IMG/VR virus record: IMGVR_UViG_3300046507_000667 | Coordinates: 185,348 to 249,347 of that record | Origin: a virus | Strand: one strand, 5' to 3' | DNA: 64,000 bases | Shown: piece after piece, positions 32,985 through 43,203 of the stretch | Layout: each line of letters begins with the position of its first letter | Position numbering within the stretch: the stretch's first letter is position 1 | Position numbers and translations under genes: made by a program | The notes under the pieces: generated by a model | What the model saw: only the letters and a program-made list of their open reading frames with translations | Databases searched by the model: none | Told to the model about the DNA's origin: nothing

Positions 32985-34328
32985 ATGGACCTTAAAGAGA
33001 AAAGGTTAGTTGCAACAAAGTATGATATTAACGTAACAAATGCCCTTTATAGTAGTATTCTAGGCTTAGTTACTGATTATCTAACGAAACTATTCCCTCC
33101 TAATTATCTTGCATATATTTACGTAGGAAATAGTATTGCTGCGCTAACTGAATCAAATCTAGATGACGATACTAAGATGGTTAAGGATAATCCTAACTTT
33201 AGTATCAAAATGAATTATGCTCCACAAGATTCTTCTTTTAATGGAGACCCATTCTTAATGGGTAATATGCTAGTATGGCGTGATGTCCATGCCTATAAAC
33301 ATGCATATTCTAGAATTCTTGCTGATTTTAATGAGCAGGTATTTATTAGTGGATTCGAAACTAGAGCAAAGCATAGTTTTGATATCACTGTCACTGTAAA
33401 TACTGAAATGGAGGCATTAAACCTACAGGGTTTCCTTCGCCAGAAATTAGGTATTAATAGACCTTACTTCCTAAATCGTAGATTTATTGAAGTTCCTCTA
33501 CCAAAATCATTAATTGGAGCTATTGCTGCAGTTAAAGGCTTTGATTTTACTACTCCACAGAACGTTCAAGACTTTAATAGGTACCTAGATGGTATTGCTG
33601 ATGGAGTTGTTACCTATAAAAAGCATTCTATCTCAGGTAAATACCTATATTTTTATAAATATTGTGCAAATTTACTATTTAGAGTAGAAGGTTTTGATGA
33701 TATCGATACTCAACGTGAAGGTAAAGTAATTACTTCTAGTTCAGTCAAATTTACTTGCAGTGTAGAATATAATAATCATCAATCTTTCATCTCAGAATGC
33801 TATAAGGTATACCAACCTACATTCACAGATGAAGATTTTGTCCTAGGTGACAATGAAGTTGGAGCTATTATTCATTGGGCAACTAACTTTGTAGTCCAAG
33901 AACAACTTCCTGATGGTAGAAAATGTATTGCTAAGATTGAAGTAGTAACTGACGTCAATACACCCTTAGATTCTACCTGCTTTAAACCTGAACTTGCATC
34001 AATTATTATTAAATATATTGAAGCACTTAAAGTAGCACCCATTCCAGATGGTACAACAGATACTGATCCATTTCAAGTGGTCAATTCTAAGGTCAAATTA
34101 ATGGTCTTTAGAGATACTGTACCATTAAAATTAAACGATGATTTTACTATTGATTGGAATACTTATACCATCAATATTAATAATCCTCGATATAATTATG
34201 AATATCGTATTTTTATCTATGTTCCGATGAGTGAAGTAGGCGCACTTGCCGCAAGTCAACCTATTAAAGGTGACACCATTGGTAATGCTCTGATTGAAGA
34301 TACAGATCCTTCAGAAAGCAACATATAA
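32985..34328 (+). CDS. Large hypothetical protein, 447 aa, probably structural
   Basis: No motif recognised. Beta-strand-rich, Asn/Tyr/Asp-rich, no membrane segment or enzyme signature, like many phage tail or baseplate proteins. First of three large plus-strand genes (to 37131) with short spacers and one shared terminator, so the three are likely one operon and one substructure. RBS GGAG. Confidence 0.78.
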   Translation: MDLKEKRLVATKYDINVTNALYSSILGLVTDYLTKLFPPNYLAYIYVGNSIAALTESNLDDDTKMVKDNPNFSIKMNYAPQDSSFNGDPFLMGNMLVWRDVHAYKHAYSRILADFNEQVFISGFETRAKHSFDITVTVNTEMEALNLQGFLRQKLGINRPYFLNRRFIEVPLPKSLIGAIAAVKGFDFTTPQNVQDFNRYLDGIADGVVTYKKHSISGKYLYFYKYCANLLFRVEGFDDIDTQREGKVITSSSVKFTCSVEYNNHQSFISECYKVYQPTFTDEDFVLGDNEVGAIIHWATNFVVQEQLPDGRKCIAKIEVVTDVNTPLDSTCFKPELASIIIKYIEALKVAPIPDGTTDTDPFQVVNSKVKLMVFRDTVPLKLNDDFTIDWNTYTININNPRYNYEYRIFIYVPMSEVGALAASQPIKGDTIGNALIEDTDPSESNI

Positions 34329-34374
34329 ATAATATAGATTTTCAAGTTTTCATAACTTACATGGAATACTAATA

Positions 34375-36180
34375 ATGTCATACTCCGATGCTGAAAGCGC
34401 TTTGGGAATTAAGAATTTCCGAAGAGACCTAGCTGGTCTAGTATATCCATTATCTCAAATGAAGCCCATTGATTTCAATGTGGATGATAAAGATGATGAG
34501 AAAACATATAATGATCGCTTTAAACAAATTGCAGCTGCTCTTCGCTACTGTTTCAGTGCTGCTGGAGACATTGCAATTCGAGATAAGCGCTATCTAGCTA
34601 CATTTTTTGCTGGTTATGCTAATCCATTGACATCGAATACTTACAAGTATGCCGATAAGACAATGTATAAGAGCATGACTAACTTCGATTATAATGGAGT
34701 ACCCATTACATTTACCAAGCCAATGATTGAATATAGAATCAATACATTTGGCACTCTTGACTTCTCAGCAGTTTATACATGGGTCTTCAAGAATGGTAAG
34801 TTAATGGATCCAAGTCAGTATACTCTTTTGAATACTGCCTATGGTGTTAAGTGTTTTATTGCTGATACTTTAGTTGCTAATAATGATGAAATTAGTATCG
34901 TTATTAATCGCATCTATAACGTAAGTAAAGATCACTATACTTATACTTCAACAACAGCAGGTTCGTCATTAACACTGATCATTCCAGTAAGTCAGCTAGG
35001 TACTTTCTATCACCAGAAATACCTTAAGCTATTTATTGAACGTGGTAATGATCCTAAGTTATCATTCTATGAAATTGATCAAGCTAACTGTGATTGGCAG
35101 ATTGATGTAACTGGACAGAATGTAAAATTAGAGATTCGTAATCTTACTAGTGGTTCTACTGGACCATTCCGAGTAGGAGATATTTTCCATGTAGTCAACA
35201 CAGTCTACTTTTGGGAATATCATAATACTAATCTTACTACTCCTGCTACTGGTTCATGGACAGATACTAAGCAAGATGAGATTGAACTAATCGAAATTTA
35301 TAATGGTAGTAAATGGAGACCAGTTCCATTCTATTTCATTGAAGATTTTGATGTTTTCTTTGATGGTTTCTTACTAATTCCCGGTGAGCATTATACAATC
35401 ATCAAGGGTGGTAATGATTTCTCTACATATAAGATTAAATTCTTATTTACACCTGCTCCAGGTACCAAGCATTCTGTTCATATTTGGAAGAATGAAGCCT
35501 GTGCAGATGATAGAGACACCATCATTGTACGTTCAGATCTAGATTCTCATGGTATGGTAGTAGCCTCAGACTACACTGTTGTACCAGTAATGACAAATCT
35601 TGGTCATCCATTCCTAAATAATAAGTATATCGGTAACGCTCGTCTAGAAGAAAAGCATCGTCGTGTACTTCATGTGAATGATGTTACAGATACTACAAAT
35701 TTCAACTATAAAGTTCGTCTTTTAAATACAATTGACATTGAACAAGTAGTTGACTTTGTTGTAGATAATCTATCAGAATTCGACATTGTTGGTGAGTGGA
35801 TTGGTACTGATACTCTAGTAAATCAAATTTACGCTAATAAGTATCCCGCCATTACAGTTGATCCAAATAATAAGAGTTTTGAAGAAACTAATCCTACTTG
35901 GACTTTCTACGACGTTCTTACTGCAGCAGTTGAGCAATATCGTGTCATTAAAGCCTTCTATGAATCGAAGCTTAATGCATATACTGCTGGTGCTGGTAAT
36001 CTTAATACTAATACTACTTCGGTAGAAGCTCTAGGATTCCCATTAAGTAATATTGCTAGTGAACCTAATGATATTACTGGTAATGAGCTACTCGTTCTTG
36101 ACTCGAATATGGCACAGTCTGCTGCTATGGTTATCGATTCAAGTAAGATTTATAGTACAAGAACTACACCTATTAATTAA
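34375..36180 (+). CDS. Large hypothetical protein, 601 aa, probably structural
   Basis: Beta-rich, Thr/Asn/Tyr-rich; repeated short turns such as YFIEDFDVFFDGFLLIPGEH and NDFSTYKIKFLFTPAPG resemble the receptor- or fibre-like tail modules of myoviruses. Position in the middle of the three-gene unit supports a virion role. No known family can be named. Confidence 0.78.
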   Translation: MSYSDAESALGIKNFRRDLAGLVYPLSQMKPIDFNVDDKDDEKTYNDRFKQIAAALRYCFSAAGDIAIRDKRYLATFFAGYANPLTSNTYKYADKTMYKSMTNFDYNGVPITFTKPMIEYRINTFGTLDFSAVYTWVFKNGKLMDPSQYTLLNTAYGVKCFIADTLVANNDEISIVINRIYNVSKDHYTYTSTTAGSSLTLIIPVSQLGTFYHQKYLKLFIERGNDPKLSFYEIDQANCDWQIDVTGQNVKLEIRNLTSGSTGPFRVGDIFHVVNTVYFWEYHNTNLTTPATGSWTDTKQDEIELIEIYNGSKWRPVPFYFIEDFDVFFDGFLLIPGEHYTIIKGGNDFSTYKIKFLFTPAPGTKHSVHIWKNEACADDRDTIIVRSDLDSHGMVVASDYTVVPVMTNLGHPFLNNKYIGNARLEEKHRRVLHVNDVTDTTNFNYKVRLLNTIDIEQVVDFVVDNLSEFDIVGEWIGTDTLVNQIYANKYPAITVDPNNKSFEETNPTWTFYDVLTAAVEQYRVIKAFYESKLNAYTAGAGNLNTNTTSVEALGFPLSNIASEPNDITGNELLVLDSNMAQSAAMVIDSSKIYSTRTTPIN

Positions 36181-36189
36181 GGAATAAAC

Positions 36190-37131
36190 ATGGCAGCTTT
36201 TCAAGATACTTATGTCTTTAAGCAAATTGGTCTAGGTATTAATCTAGATCGTATTGCAGAAATTAATTCAAATCTAGAAGCAGCTAAGATTAAACCTGCT
36301 GACCTTGAAGCCATTACATCTGATATTAAGCATAAGATCAATGTATATGGTAAAGAAGTTATTCTAGATGAACTAGAAACTGGCAAAACCATTATGGTAT
36401 ATGCTCCACGAGTTCAATTACCTGTGTGGGCATTAGTTGATCCAAAGGGTCAAGTTATTTCAGTAGCTAACGTATTTGGTGCTGCTAATTTTACACCAGA
36501 TAAGCCAGTTAATATTCAGCAACCACGTAAGATTTATACACTTGCTTTGATGGCCTACGTTGTTCGTAAGTTTTATGAATATCGTAAGCAGATTACTCAA
36601 AATAATCAATTTAATACTGCTGCTGGTAAGATTTACGTTCGATTCTTTGCTCGTATTCTTGATGTACTCTATACAGTATCATCAAGTCCAATCCAGATGT
36701 CAGGTGTTGAATTCGTTCTAGGTAAGTTCTTCTCACGTTACATTGTTGAACGTACAAACCTTTCACCAGACTTTGAAAATAACTTTGCTCATAGTATTAC
36801 AAGCAAAGGCCGTGATACAACTATCACTGCACTAATTGAAACTACTAAGGGTTTCACTGATGAAGATTATTCAAGCCTAGACAAGTTTGTAGCTGCTCTA
36901 GCTAGAGAATTTACTCTTCTTCGTCAGGCTGATACAAATACAATCCTACGTCGTTTCATCTCAATGTATGGTGAGAAATCACTATTAATGATTGAAAACT
37001 ACCAGTACTTCATTGGATATACTCTCTCAGCAGTATATTCAGGTAGCCTTATTAAAGACTTTGCATATGAGTCTACAATGGGTAATGATGGAGCAAAGGT
37101 AGCACAGCTTTATCTTAATATCGTTAAGTAA
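36190..37131 (+). CDS. Hypothetical protein, 313 aa, probably structural
   Basis: Mixed helical protein beginning MAAFQDTYVFKQIGLG, 9 nt after the stop of the 601-aa gene. High Ala/Arg/Tyr content. It uses codons typical of well-expressed genes (GTT, CGT, ATC). Last gene of the unit before terminator 37139-37168. Confidence 0.77.
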   Translation: MAAFQDTYVFKQIGLGINLDRIAEINSNLEAAKIKPADLEAITSDIKHKINVYGKEVILDELETGKTIMVYAPRVQLPVWALVDPKGQVISVANVFGAANFTPDKPVNIQQPRKIYTLALMAYVVRKFYEYRKQITQNNQFNTAAGKIYVRFFARILDVLYTVSSSPIQMSGVEFVLGKFFSRYIVERTNLSPDFENNFAHSITSKGRDTTITALIETTKGFTDEDYSSLDKFVAALAREFTLLRQADTNTILRRFISMYGEKSLLMIENYQYFIGYTLSAVYSGSLIKDFAYESTMGNDGAKVAQLYLNIVK

Positions 37132-37138
37132 ATTAATT

Positions 37139-37168
37139 CCCTATACCTTCTGAAAAGAGGGTATAGGG
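37139..37168 (+). terminator. Terminator hairpin, CCCTATACC family
   Basis: CCCTATACCTTC/GAGGGTATAGGG stem at the end of the three-gene structural unit. Confidence 0.82.
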
Positions 37169-37202
37169 GTTATTTACAAAAAAAAAAGAAAGTAAAAGAA
37201 AA

Positions 37203-37232
37203 GGATCTAGAAACCCAAAGGCTCCTAGATCC
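37203..37232 (-). terminator. Terminator hairpin for the leftward operon
   Basis: GGATCTAG/CTAGATCC stem, followed on the minus strand by a T-run (37172-37181 complement). Confidence 0.75.
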
Positions 37233-37241
37233 ATATATCAA

Positions 37242-38753
37242 TTACTTCTTCTTGAGAAACTTCATCAATGTATCAATATGCCCATCAATAACAGTTGATA
37301 CCGGGAACTTAGGAATCTCTGATTCTTTCTTATACAGATTCAGTTCAGCCTTATCCCTTGCATGATAGTTAGAGATATCGAAGAATGTCGAAGCGTGAAG
37401 AATAGCAGCATCTTCATAAGTCATCTTACTAAGACTATTGCTACGATTACGATCACATACATTGATAAACAGCGTACTATATGCTTGGTTAATTACATCA
37501 ATAATTAATTGCTTAGCCTTTACGTAACGACGACGGCAATCAAGCATTTCAAGCAGTGGTTGATAATCACTACCAATAATACATTCTTCGGCAAATGGAG
37601 CAAGTGTTACTGGAAGTACAATAGTAGGAATACCATAATCAGATACCAGACTATTGAAATAATAGTTTTCCGTAGCTAGCTGAGTATGCTTAAGGAAACT
37701 TACCTTCCTGCTATGCTTCTTAGTAATCCCATTAAGGTACATTTCACGCATTTCTTCCTTAATAGTTTCAATACTATCCTCTGCTTTAGAACACCATACA
37801 GAAGCAATCTGGACTAGAGCCTTACTAGCCTCAGTACCAAGATTAACGCCACGCTTACGAAGCTCCTTATAATATTTAAGATCACCAAGAGTTACATTAG
37901 CTACCTTATCCTTAAGAACGAATGCAAATTCCCTATCTTTCATTCGAGCCTTAAAGATGTCAACTAATTCATTCTTGAATTCAAAACTATCTAGACTATA
38001 TGGGACAAAGAGAGTATGCTGACCGTTGAGTACGTTAACATCATACAATCGATATAAGAGATTTTGAATTTCTTGAGCAGTATTATCATATTTCTCTAGG
38101 AATGAATCGACAATAGCTTCCATAATCATCCTATGGAGCATATTACCTTTATATCGAGTCTCACGAACTTCACTTGCTGGTAGAGCTAGGATATTATAAC
38201 CGAAATCCTTTACTACGATCACTTTAACCTCATCATCAATATCAAGACGATGATGATGAATGTAGTGATCAAGCAATACCTTAATGATACCTGGAACCTT
38301 CAATGCATGAATATAATCACGACCTAGCTTTTCAAGTTTAGCATAGTCAATCAGCTTACTCTTAGCTCGGTATTCATCAAAGGTAGTAATATCACCCTTA
38401 GCATCCAATCCCATAAAACGAAGAATAGCTCGCTCAATAAAGGGAATAGGATCTACTTTACCACAAGTAACGTGATCAATATATCGCAACAAGATTTCAA
38501 TATCGAATGTACGATTAAAGAAAGCTGTACGATTATCCCTATCTGATTCAAATGCTAGAATCTGAAGATTATCTGGATCTAGGTTAGTATGTTGTAATAC
38601 TGACTCCGAATAGTCTCCCAGATCCTTAAGGGTACGAAAATGTGTATCCCATAGAGCATATGTAATATCTACACCATCTACATTATTCAGGAAACTCCAC
38701 GGTGCTTTCTTAGTCGTCTTCTTTGCTGCAGGTTTAAAGTTTTTATCTGTCAT
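37242..38753 (-). CDS. Large hypothetical protein, 503 aa
   Basis: Unrecognised. N-terminus basic (AAKKTTKKAPW); a His cluster HYIHHHRLD at about 163-171 and mixed helical content. No NTPase or nuclease motif visible. It follows the 430-aa gene by 33 nt and shares its promoter at 40125-40134. Confidence 0.78.
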   Translation of the reverse strand: MTDKNFKPAAKKTTKKAPWSFLNNVDGVDITYALWDTHFRTLKDLGDYSESVLQHTNLDPDNLQILAFESDRDNRTAFFNRTFDIEILLRYIDHVTCGKVDPIPFIERAILRFMGLDAKGDITTFDEYRAKSKLIDYAKLEKLGRDYIHALKVPGIIKVLLDHYIHHHRLDIDDEVKVIVVKDFGYNILALPASEVRETRYKGNMLHRMIMEAIVDSFLEKYDNTAQEIQNLLYRLYDVNVLNGQHTLFVPYSLDSFEFKNELVDIFKARMKDREFAFVLKDKVANVTLGDLKYYKELRKRGVNLGTEASKALVQIASVWCSKAEDSIETIKEEMREMYLNGITKKHSRKVSFLKHTQLATENYYFNSLVSDYGIPTIVLPVTLAPFAEECIIGSDYQPLLEMLDCRRRYVKAKQLIIDVINQAYSTLFINVCDRNRSNSLSKMTYEDAAILHASTFFDISNYHARDKAELNLYKKESEIPKFPVSTVIDGHIDTLMKFLKKK

Positions 38754-38786
38754 GGTAAATAGTTTATTGATCTTTAATTATTTAGT

Positions 38787-40079
38787 TCAACGATATTGAC
38801 GAATGGCAGAATACAAAATAGAGGCATTCTGAAGGATTTTATTACGATCTGCAAAATCAATCAGTTTTGACAATAATTTTCGATAGCTACCACTCTGTAG
38901 GACATCATATAGATTCTCTGCCGGTACATTATCGCTCAAATGCTTATAAATATAGCGATATGAATTAATACTATGCTCTAGACCGTAAGTTTCTTTAAGT
39001 GGAATTAGATCCTTAATATAATTATCAATCAATTCCAGAATCTTATCTTTATTAAATACGTCTAGTACATGCTTACGGACAGTATTATCGAATGCTGCTG
39101 AGTGGTAAATCTTATGGTCAGTCAGTTTAGGATTTCGTTTCTTTGTCTCTACTAGATATTCGTCAATCAATGAAAGATGACTACCAATAGTCTCAAGTTC
39201 AATAATGAGTCTATTTACTGTGGCTTCAAAAATATAATTCGAAGAGTTATCAGAATCAATATCTTGATCTAGAAGCTGTTTACTAAGATTCAATAGATAA
39301 TCGTACTTACCCTGCAGATTTAGACCTGCATAATTCACTACCATTGGTTTGATTTCTTCTAGAATGGCTTCTGTAAGTTTACGATGGTTATACATCGTTT
39401 GATAATGCTTACGGAATTTATCTACTACTCCATCCTTAAGAACTACACAGTGCCAATTGTCCTTGAGCCAGAATTTCTTATCTTTGTTGGTGGCTACATT
39501 GAAGGCTGATTGAGAAATGATATTGAGTGTAGATGTACGGAACCTAGGTAGGGTTATGAATGGGGACTCTACTACCTTATCTACGATATATTTAGGAATA
39601 TAGAATTTGCAACGTTCATCTACTTCTAGAGTATTATTGATTGGATTATACTTGTAGATAAAGATTTGAAATTCATCACCGTATTCTTTGACAGGACCAG
39701 TTTCTCCTACGCTATGTGGCTGATAGGGACCGTATTCTAGGAATTCAGGAGTAGGAATACCGGAACCTAGAATCTTACTGATGAAGAGCGGATTGCTCTC
39801 CATGATATGCTTTTCTAGCATTTGAAGATTTTCAAGAGCATTGTGATAAGCGGCAATAGCTTTGGTACCTGACTTATTTTCCCATGCTTCTTTAATCTTA
39901 CCAGCGGCTAGTTCACTGAATGGAGCTAAGAGATCAGTCTTAGTCCAGATATAGGAACCTTTGAAGTTAGGCTTACCTTGACTGAAATCTAGTGCGATAT
40001 CTTGCTTAGTGTCAGTAAGCATTTCATTGATACGTTCTACTAGATGTGCAAGTTTAAAATTGTTAAATAGGTTTTTCAT
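38787..40079 (-). CDS. Large hypothetical protein, 430 aa
   Basis: Unrecognised, mostly helical protein, Leu/Lys/Asn-rich. RBS AAGGATT before ATG. First gene of a two-gene unit with the 503-aa protein; both may be virion or regulatory proteins. Confidence 0.78.
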   Translation of the reverse strand: MKNLFNNFKLAHLVERINEMLTDTKQDIALDFSQGKPNFKGSYIWTKTDLLAPFSELAAGKIKEAWENKSGTKAIAAYHNALENLQMLEKHIMESNPLFISKILGSGIPTPEFLEYGPYQPHSVGETGPVKEYGDEFQIFIYKYNPINNTLEVDERCKFYIPKYIVDKVVESPFITLPRFRTSTLNIISQSAFNVATNKDKKFWLKDNWHCVVLKDGVVDKFRKHYQTMYNHRKLTEAILEEIKPMVVNYAGLNLQGKYDYLLNLSKQLLDQDIDSDNSSNYIFEATVNRLIIELETIGSHLSLIDEYLVETKKRNPKLTDHKIYHSAAFDNTVRKHVLDVFNKDKILELIDNYIKDLIPLKETYGLEHSINSYRYIYKHLSDNVPAENLYDVLQSGSYRKLLSKLIDFADRNKILQNASILYSAIRQYR

Positions 40080-40124
40080 AATTAATCCTTAAGTGAATTG
40101 GATACTCAATTGTACTTCAAATAT

Positions 40125-40134
40125 ATAATATATG
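40125..40134 (-). promoter_or_regulatory. Phage promoter motif (ATATATTAT core)
   Basis: Minus-strand CATATATTAT, 45 nt before the 430-aa gene start. Confidence 0.6.
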
Positions 40135-40167
40135 CACTAAGGATATTTCAAATTTACAAAAAAAAAA

Positions 40168-40187
40168 GATCCCGTTTTACCGGGATC
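40168..40187 (-). terminator. Terminator hairpin
   Basis: GATCCCG/CGGGATC stem, minus-strand T-run of 9-10 directly after; ends the 162-aa gene unit. Confidence 0.82.
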
Positions 40188-40235
40188 GAAACCTTATCCT
40201 CGGGGTCTAGCCGATAGGACAGGCGTTATCATTCT

Positions 40236-40724
40236 TTAGGCTGCAACCGAGATCCACTTCTTGCTAACCATCTTATCGAACGTAAGACGATTGCCACGAG
40301 TGAATTCACCATGCGATTCAAAGCAACGATCCTTGATGAAGGATTCTTTATTGCTCACGAACTCTTCCAACTTCTTATAGAAGAATTCTGCTGCATGATT
40401 TTCTACGGTACGACCAGTTGCCATCGAAATCCAACCACGAGCCAGAAAACCTTGACGCTTCTTGGCTTCAATAGTCAATTGGAAAATGGCATTCAGCGGT
40501 TCGATTGCGATATGGTACATGCCGTCATCCTTCAATTCCTTGGTGACTCGGCAGACCATATTGTTGACTTCGAAGTAACCATGAAGCTTGCCTTTCATGA
40601 CGAGCTTCATGCACTTATCTGCCAACTTGAAATGGTTAATCGCATCTTTTTTCTTCTTGTCAACTTCCGGCTTTGCAGCAATGATAGCGAAAGTGGACTT
40701 AGCGATTTGGGCGATCTTCGACAT
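40236..40724 (-). CDS. Hypothetical protein, 162 aa, GC-richer codon use
   Basis: Basic, helical protein with a DKKKKDAINHF stretch and a C-terminal KKWISVAA. Unrecognised. Like the nucleotidyltransferase at 9.8 kb it uses GC-richer codons than neighbours, suggesting strong expression or different origin. Purine-rich ribosome-binding site (AAAGGAAAA). Own terminator; upstream sequence has only a weak AT-rich promoter candidate (near 40790). Confidence 0.76.
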   Translation of the reverse strand: MSKIAQIAKSTFAIIAAKPEVDKKKKDAINHFKLADKCMKLVMKGKLHGYFEVNNMVCRVTKELKDDGMYHIAIEPLNAIFQLTIEAKKRQGFLARGWISMATGRTVENHAAEFFYKKLEEFVSNKESFIKDRCFESHGEFTRGNRLTFDKMVSKKWISVAA

Positions 40725-40823
40725 GATACTTTTTTCCTTTACGATTAATTAATATTAGAATCCACGATATATTTATTCGTGGTCATGAAGAAAATATATA
40801 CTTAAATCGCCCTTTGATACGCT

Positions 40824-41429
40824 TTATTGCACAATAAGATGATCTACTGTCTTATTGATAGTTACATTCATTTCAATATGAAGAATATTCATATCAATAG
40901 AATTAACAACTCGCTTCTTTTTAGCAGGTGCCTTAAAAGCTTGCTTAGGAGTTCCTGGTGTTAGAGCAATATCTGAATCTAGTTCATAGCCTTCACCTTC
41001 GTCATCATTCTGACTATGACGTTTTACAAGAGCTTTAATGATATCATCTTTTACAAAGGTATCATGTGCTATATGAAAATTCTGGAGTTCAACTTGAACA
41101 CCATCAATCAAAGCACGTTCTAGTACATCTCTAAAATTGTAAAGAATGATTGCAAAAACCTCAAAATTATCACGATAACCTTGAGTCCTTAGTTGGTCAT
41201 GAACTGACTCAATAATACGATTCCAATTATTGAGCCATTGTTCAGAACTAACATGCTTCGATAGTTGACGAAGAGTATGAGCAACTACTTGAATATTAGC
41301 ATTCAAACAATGATAACTATTATGCAAACGAAGATTGAATGTAATATTATTTACTGCATCTGATTCATCATGAGCAAAACTACCATTAGGCATTTCAATA
41401 GGCTTGAATGGAATTTGATTGTCAGACAT
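40824..41429 (-). CDS. Hypothetical protein, 201 aa
   Basis: Unrecognised. Contains an acidic patch (NDDEGEGYELDSD) followed by a short basic one (KAPAKKKRVVN) near the C-terminus. Last gene of the leftward unit that begins with the genes at 42.4-43.1 kb. Confidence 0.75.
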   Translation of the reverse strand: MSDNQIPFKPIEMPNGSFAHDESDAVNNITFNLRLHNSYHCLNANIQVVAHTLRQLSKHVSSEQWLNNWNRIIESVHDQLRTQGYRDNFEVFAIILYNFRDVLERALIDGVQVELQNFHIAHDTFVKDDIIKALVKRHSQNDDEGEGYELDSDIALTPGTPKQAFKAPAKKKRVVNSIDMNILHIEMNVTINKTVDHLIVQ

Positions 41430-41446
41430 GATTTATTTCCTTAGAA

Positions 41447-41638
41447 TTAGAGATTAAAAATAATACCAGTAGATGCCATCATTACTGCAAGCTTAAGCAT
41501 CATTGGAGAATGCTTAATTTGTGGAAGATCTGTATGTTGTAAGCATTTTTCTTTAGGTTCAATCTTCCACATATAGCAATAACCCTCTGGATCATTACTA
41601 TTTCTATACTTACACGTTTCGCAATTATTTAAGACCAT
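41447..41638 (-). CDS. Cys-rich small protein, 63 aa
   Basis: CETCKYRNSNDPEGYCYMWK and then KEKC: four cysteines in a zinc-knuckle-like pattern typical of a small uncharacterised phage protein type. ATG 41638 overlaps the end of the upstream gene; the longer frame to 41686 is rejected. The C-terminus has a hydrophobic segment (about 48-63) that might touch the membrane. Confidence 0.68.
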   Translation of the reverse strand: MVLNNCETCKYRNSNDPEGYCYMWKIEPKEKCLQHTDLPQIKHSPMMLKLAVMMASTGIIFNL

Positions 41639-42398
41639 TTTTGAGTAGGAAACATTGTTCAGCATACTTACGAATAATATTGGCACCTTGCTCAGTCTGT
41701 TCTTTGCACTGCTGAACTAGATCATCTTTGAATCCGGATAGGTCATAAGTTGACCAAAATTCTGCACCAAAATGTCGGTACCCATTATCAACCTCATCTT
41801 GGGTTGGAATCCGACCATCTTGTGAAAAACCTGCCCAACCTAGTAGACGAATACGGCCCATCGTAAGCATAGCATCAAATAGCTGTGCATTACGGACAAT
41901 ATCATCTTCTTCTAGAACTCCAGGAATCTTTTCATCAAGATTCATTCCGGTAAGTTGGAATGCCTTGACTACTAGACCGTCTGAAATATCCATTGATCCA
42001 TCACCATGCTTAAAAGCTTTAGCCATATTAGCACGCATGGCCAGATCTTTCATAATTAGCATAAGTAGTTCAGACATTTCTTGTTCTGGAGTCTTACCTG
42101 CTGATACGAATGACATAGCACCGAACCAACGAGTAATCAGACGTGAGAAGATACGTCCATCTGGAAGCTTATAAGAAATGGTGATTGGGTAATCGCTTTT
42201 ATCTTGACGATCTGATTCAGATGTAACACAAACGATCTGATATTCTTTACCAGATTTGTCATGCTTCCACCAATATCCTGGCTTTAGATAAGCTAGGTCA
42301 TACTCATGACTATTATCTTCGGCATCTTGAACTGTAACTAGTTCAGCAGCAAGCTTAGGACGAAAACGAGGATAAGGTGCTTTGAATTCTTTTTTCAT
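41625..42398 (-). CDS. Hypothetical protein, 257 aa, with DUF1653-like segment
   Basis: Residues about 37-95 (PGYWWKHDKSGKEYQIVCV through RWFGAMSFV) follow the short beta pattern of DUF1653-type domains, in which a HyKG-like turn is followed by strands and a final Trp/Phe. The helical C-terminal half is not recognised. Function unknown; the family match is by pattern only. Confidence 0.72.
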   Translation of the reverse strand: MKKEFKAPYPRFRPKLAAELVTVQDAEDNSHEYDLAYLKPGYWWKHDKSGKEYQIVCVTSESDRQDKSDYPITISYKLPDGRIFSRLITRWFGAMSFVSAGKTPEQEMSELLMLIMKDLAMRANMAKAFKHGDGSMDISDGLVVKAFQLTGMNLDEKIPGVLEEDDIVRNAQLFDAMLTMGRIRLLGWAGFSQDGRIPTQDEVDNGYRHFGAEFWSTYDLSGFKDDLVQQCKEQTEQGANIIRKYAEQCFLLKNGLK

Positions 42399-42403
42399 GA
42401 TTA

Positions 42404-42814
42404 TTAATCTGGAAGATATGAAACGTGAATGTAAATGGTAACTCGCGCTTTCTTGGTATCTGCTAATTCTTCTATACGAAATGAGTAATCACACTCATTG
42501 ATGATATAACCTTCTTTATGGAATACTGACTTTACCTTTTTATCAAGCATTTCTTTTACTGCAGTTTCAATGATGTCAATACTATCTTCAATAGTCTCTT
42601 CATGACTGAGATCAAGAGACATAACCTCTAAAAATCCATCAGAGACATTGCAAATAAATTCAAGTTGAATATCTCTCGAATAATTATCCAATGCAATATC
42701 TTTTTGCTTACGCCATTCACGCTCAAACTTCATTTGGAAGTCTGAAAGAACACAGGTACGCTTTTCGTATTCTTCAGCAAGTTCTTTTGCTGATTGAATG
42801 AAATATAGGTCCAT
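42404..42814 (-). CDS. Hypothetical protein, 136 aa
   Basis: Helix then beta strands: about 1-75 helical (KELAEEYEKRTC) and 95-136 beta (IINECDYSFRIEEL, RVTIYIHVSYLPD). The plan resembles the family A proteins but without their signature ends. RBS GGAATAA. Confidence 0.72.
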   Translation of the reverse strand: MDLYFIQSAKELAEEYEKRTCVLSDFQMKFEREWRKQKDIALDNYSRDIQLEFICNVSDGFLEVMSLDLSHEETIEDSIDIIETAVKEMLDKKVKSVFHKEGYIINECDYSFRIEELADTKKARVTIYIHVSYLPD

Positions 42815-42819
42815 TTTTA

Positions 42820-43125
42820 TTATTCCTTACTAATAAGAAGACGTGAGCTAAGCCAATCAATCTGAAATACCATTGGAACCTTTGGATCATCTTTAATCTT
42901 AACTCCGATAATTCGTTGATCAAGTTCATGAGGTATATTTACAAAACTAATTATTTCTGGTTGAAATTCCTTACCAACTTTACTAAGCTTTGGATCATCT
43001 ACAATATCTTTAAGGCGTTGAATTGCATCTCCGATAACATCCATCTGAGGACGATATCCTAGAACTTCTGTAATGAAATGATGAAGGGTATTAATATCTT
43101 CAACCGGATCGTAATTAGTAGACAT
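42820..43125 (-). CDS. Hypothetical protein, 101 aa
   Basis: Begins MSTNYDPVEDINTLHHFITEVLGY. I start at ATG 43125 since the longer frame (GTG) runs through the terminator hairpin at 43168-43193. No ribosome-binding site is obvious. Unrecognised. Confidence 0.68.
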   Translation of the reverse strand: MSTNYDPVEDINTLHHFITEVLGYRPQMDVIGDAIQRLKDIVDDPKLSKVGKEFQPEIISFVNIPHELDQRIIGVKIKDDPKVPMVFQIDWLSSRLLISKE

Positions 43126-43167
43126 TTTAAAATGTATAAGAAAAAGAAATGAGACTATCAAGAAAAA

Positions 43168-43193
43168 ATTAGGTGAAATTATTTTCACCTAAT
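43168..43193 (-). terminator. Terminator hairpin
   Basis: ATTAGGTGAAA/TTTCACCTAAT 11-bp stem, minus-strand T-run follows (TTTTTTC); ends the 231-aa gene. Confidence 0.82.
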
Positions 43194-43203
43194 CTTATAT
43201 CAT

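Noticed and set aside
43126-43188. Longer form of the 101-aa protein with a signal-like hydrophobic N-terminus (GTG start)
   Set aside because: It would read through the terminator hairpin at 43168-43193; the hydrophobicity reflects the T-rich strand.
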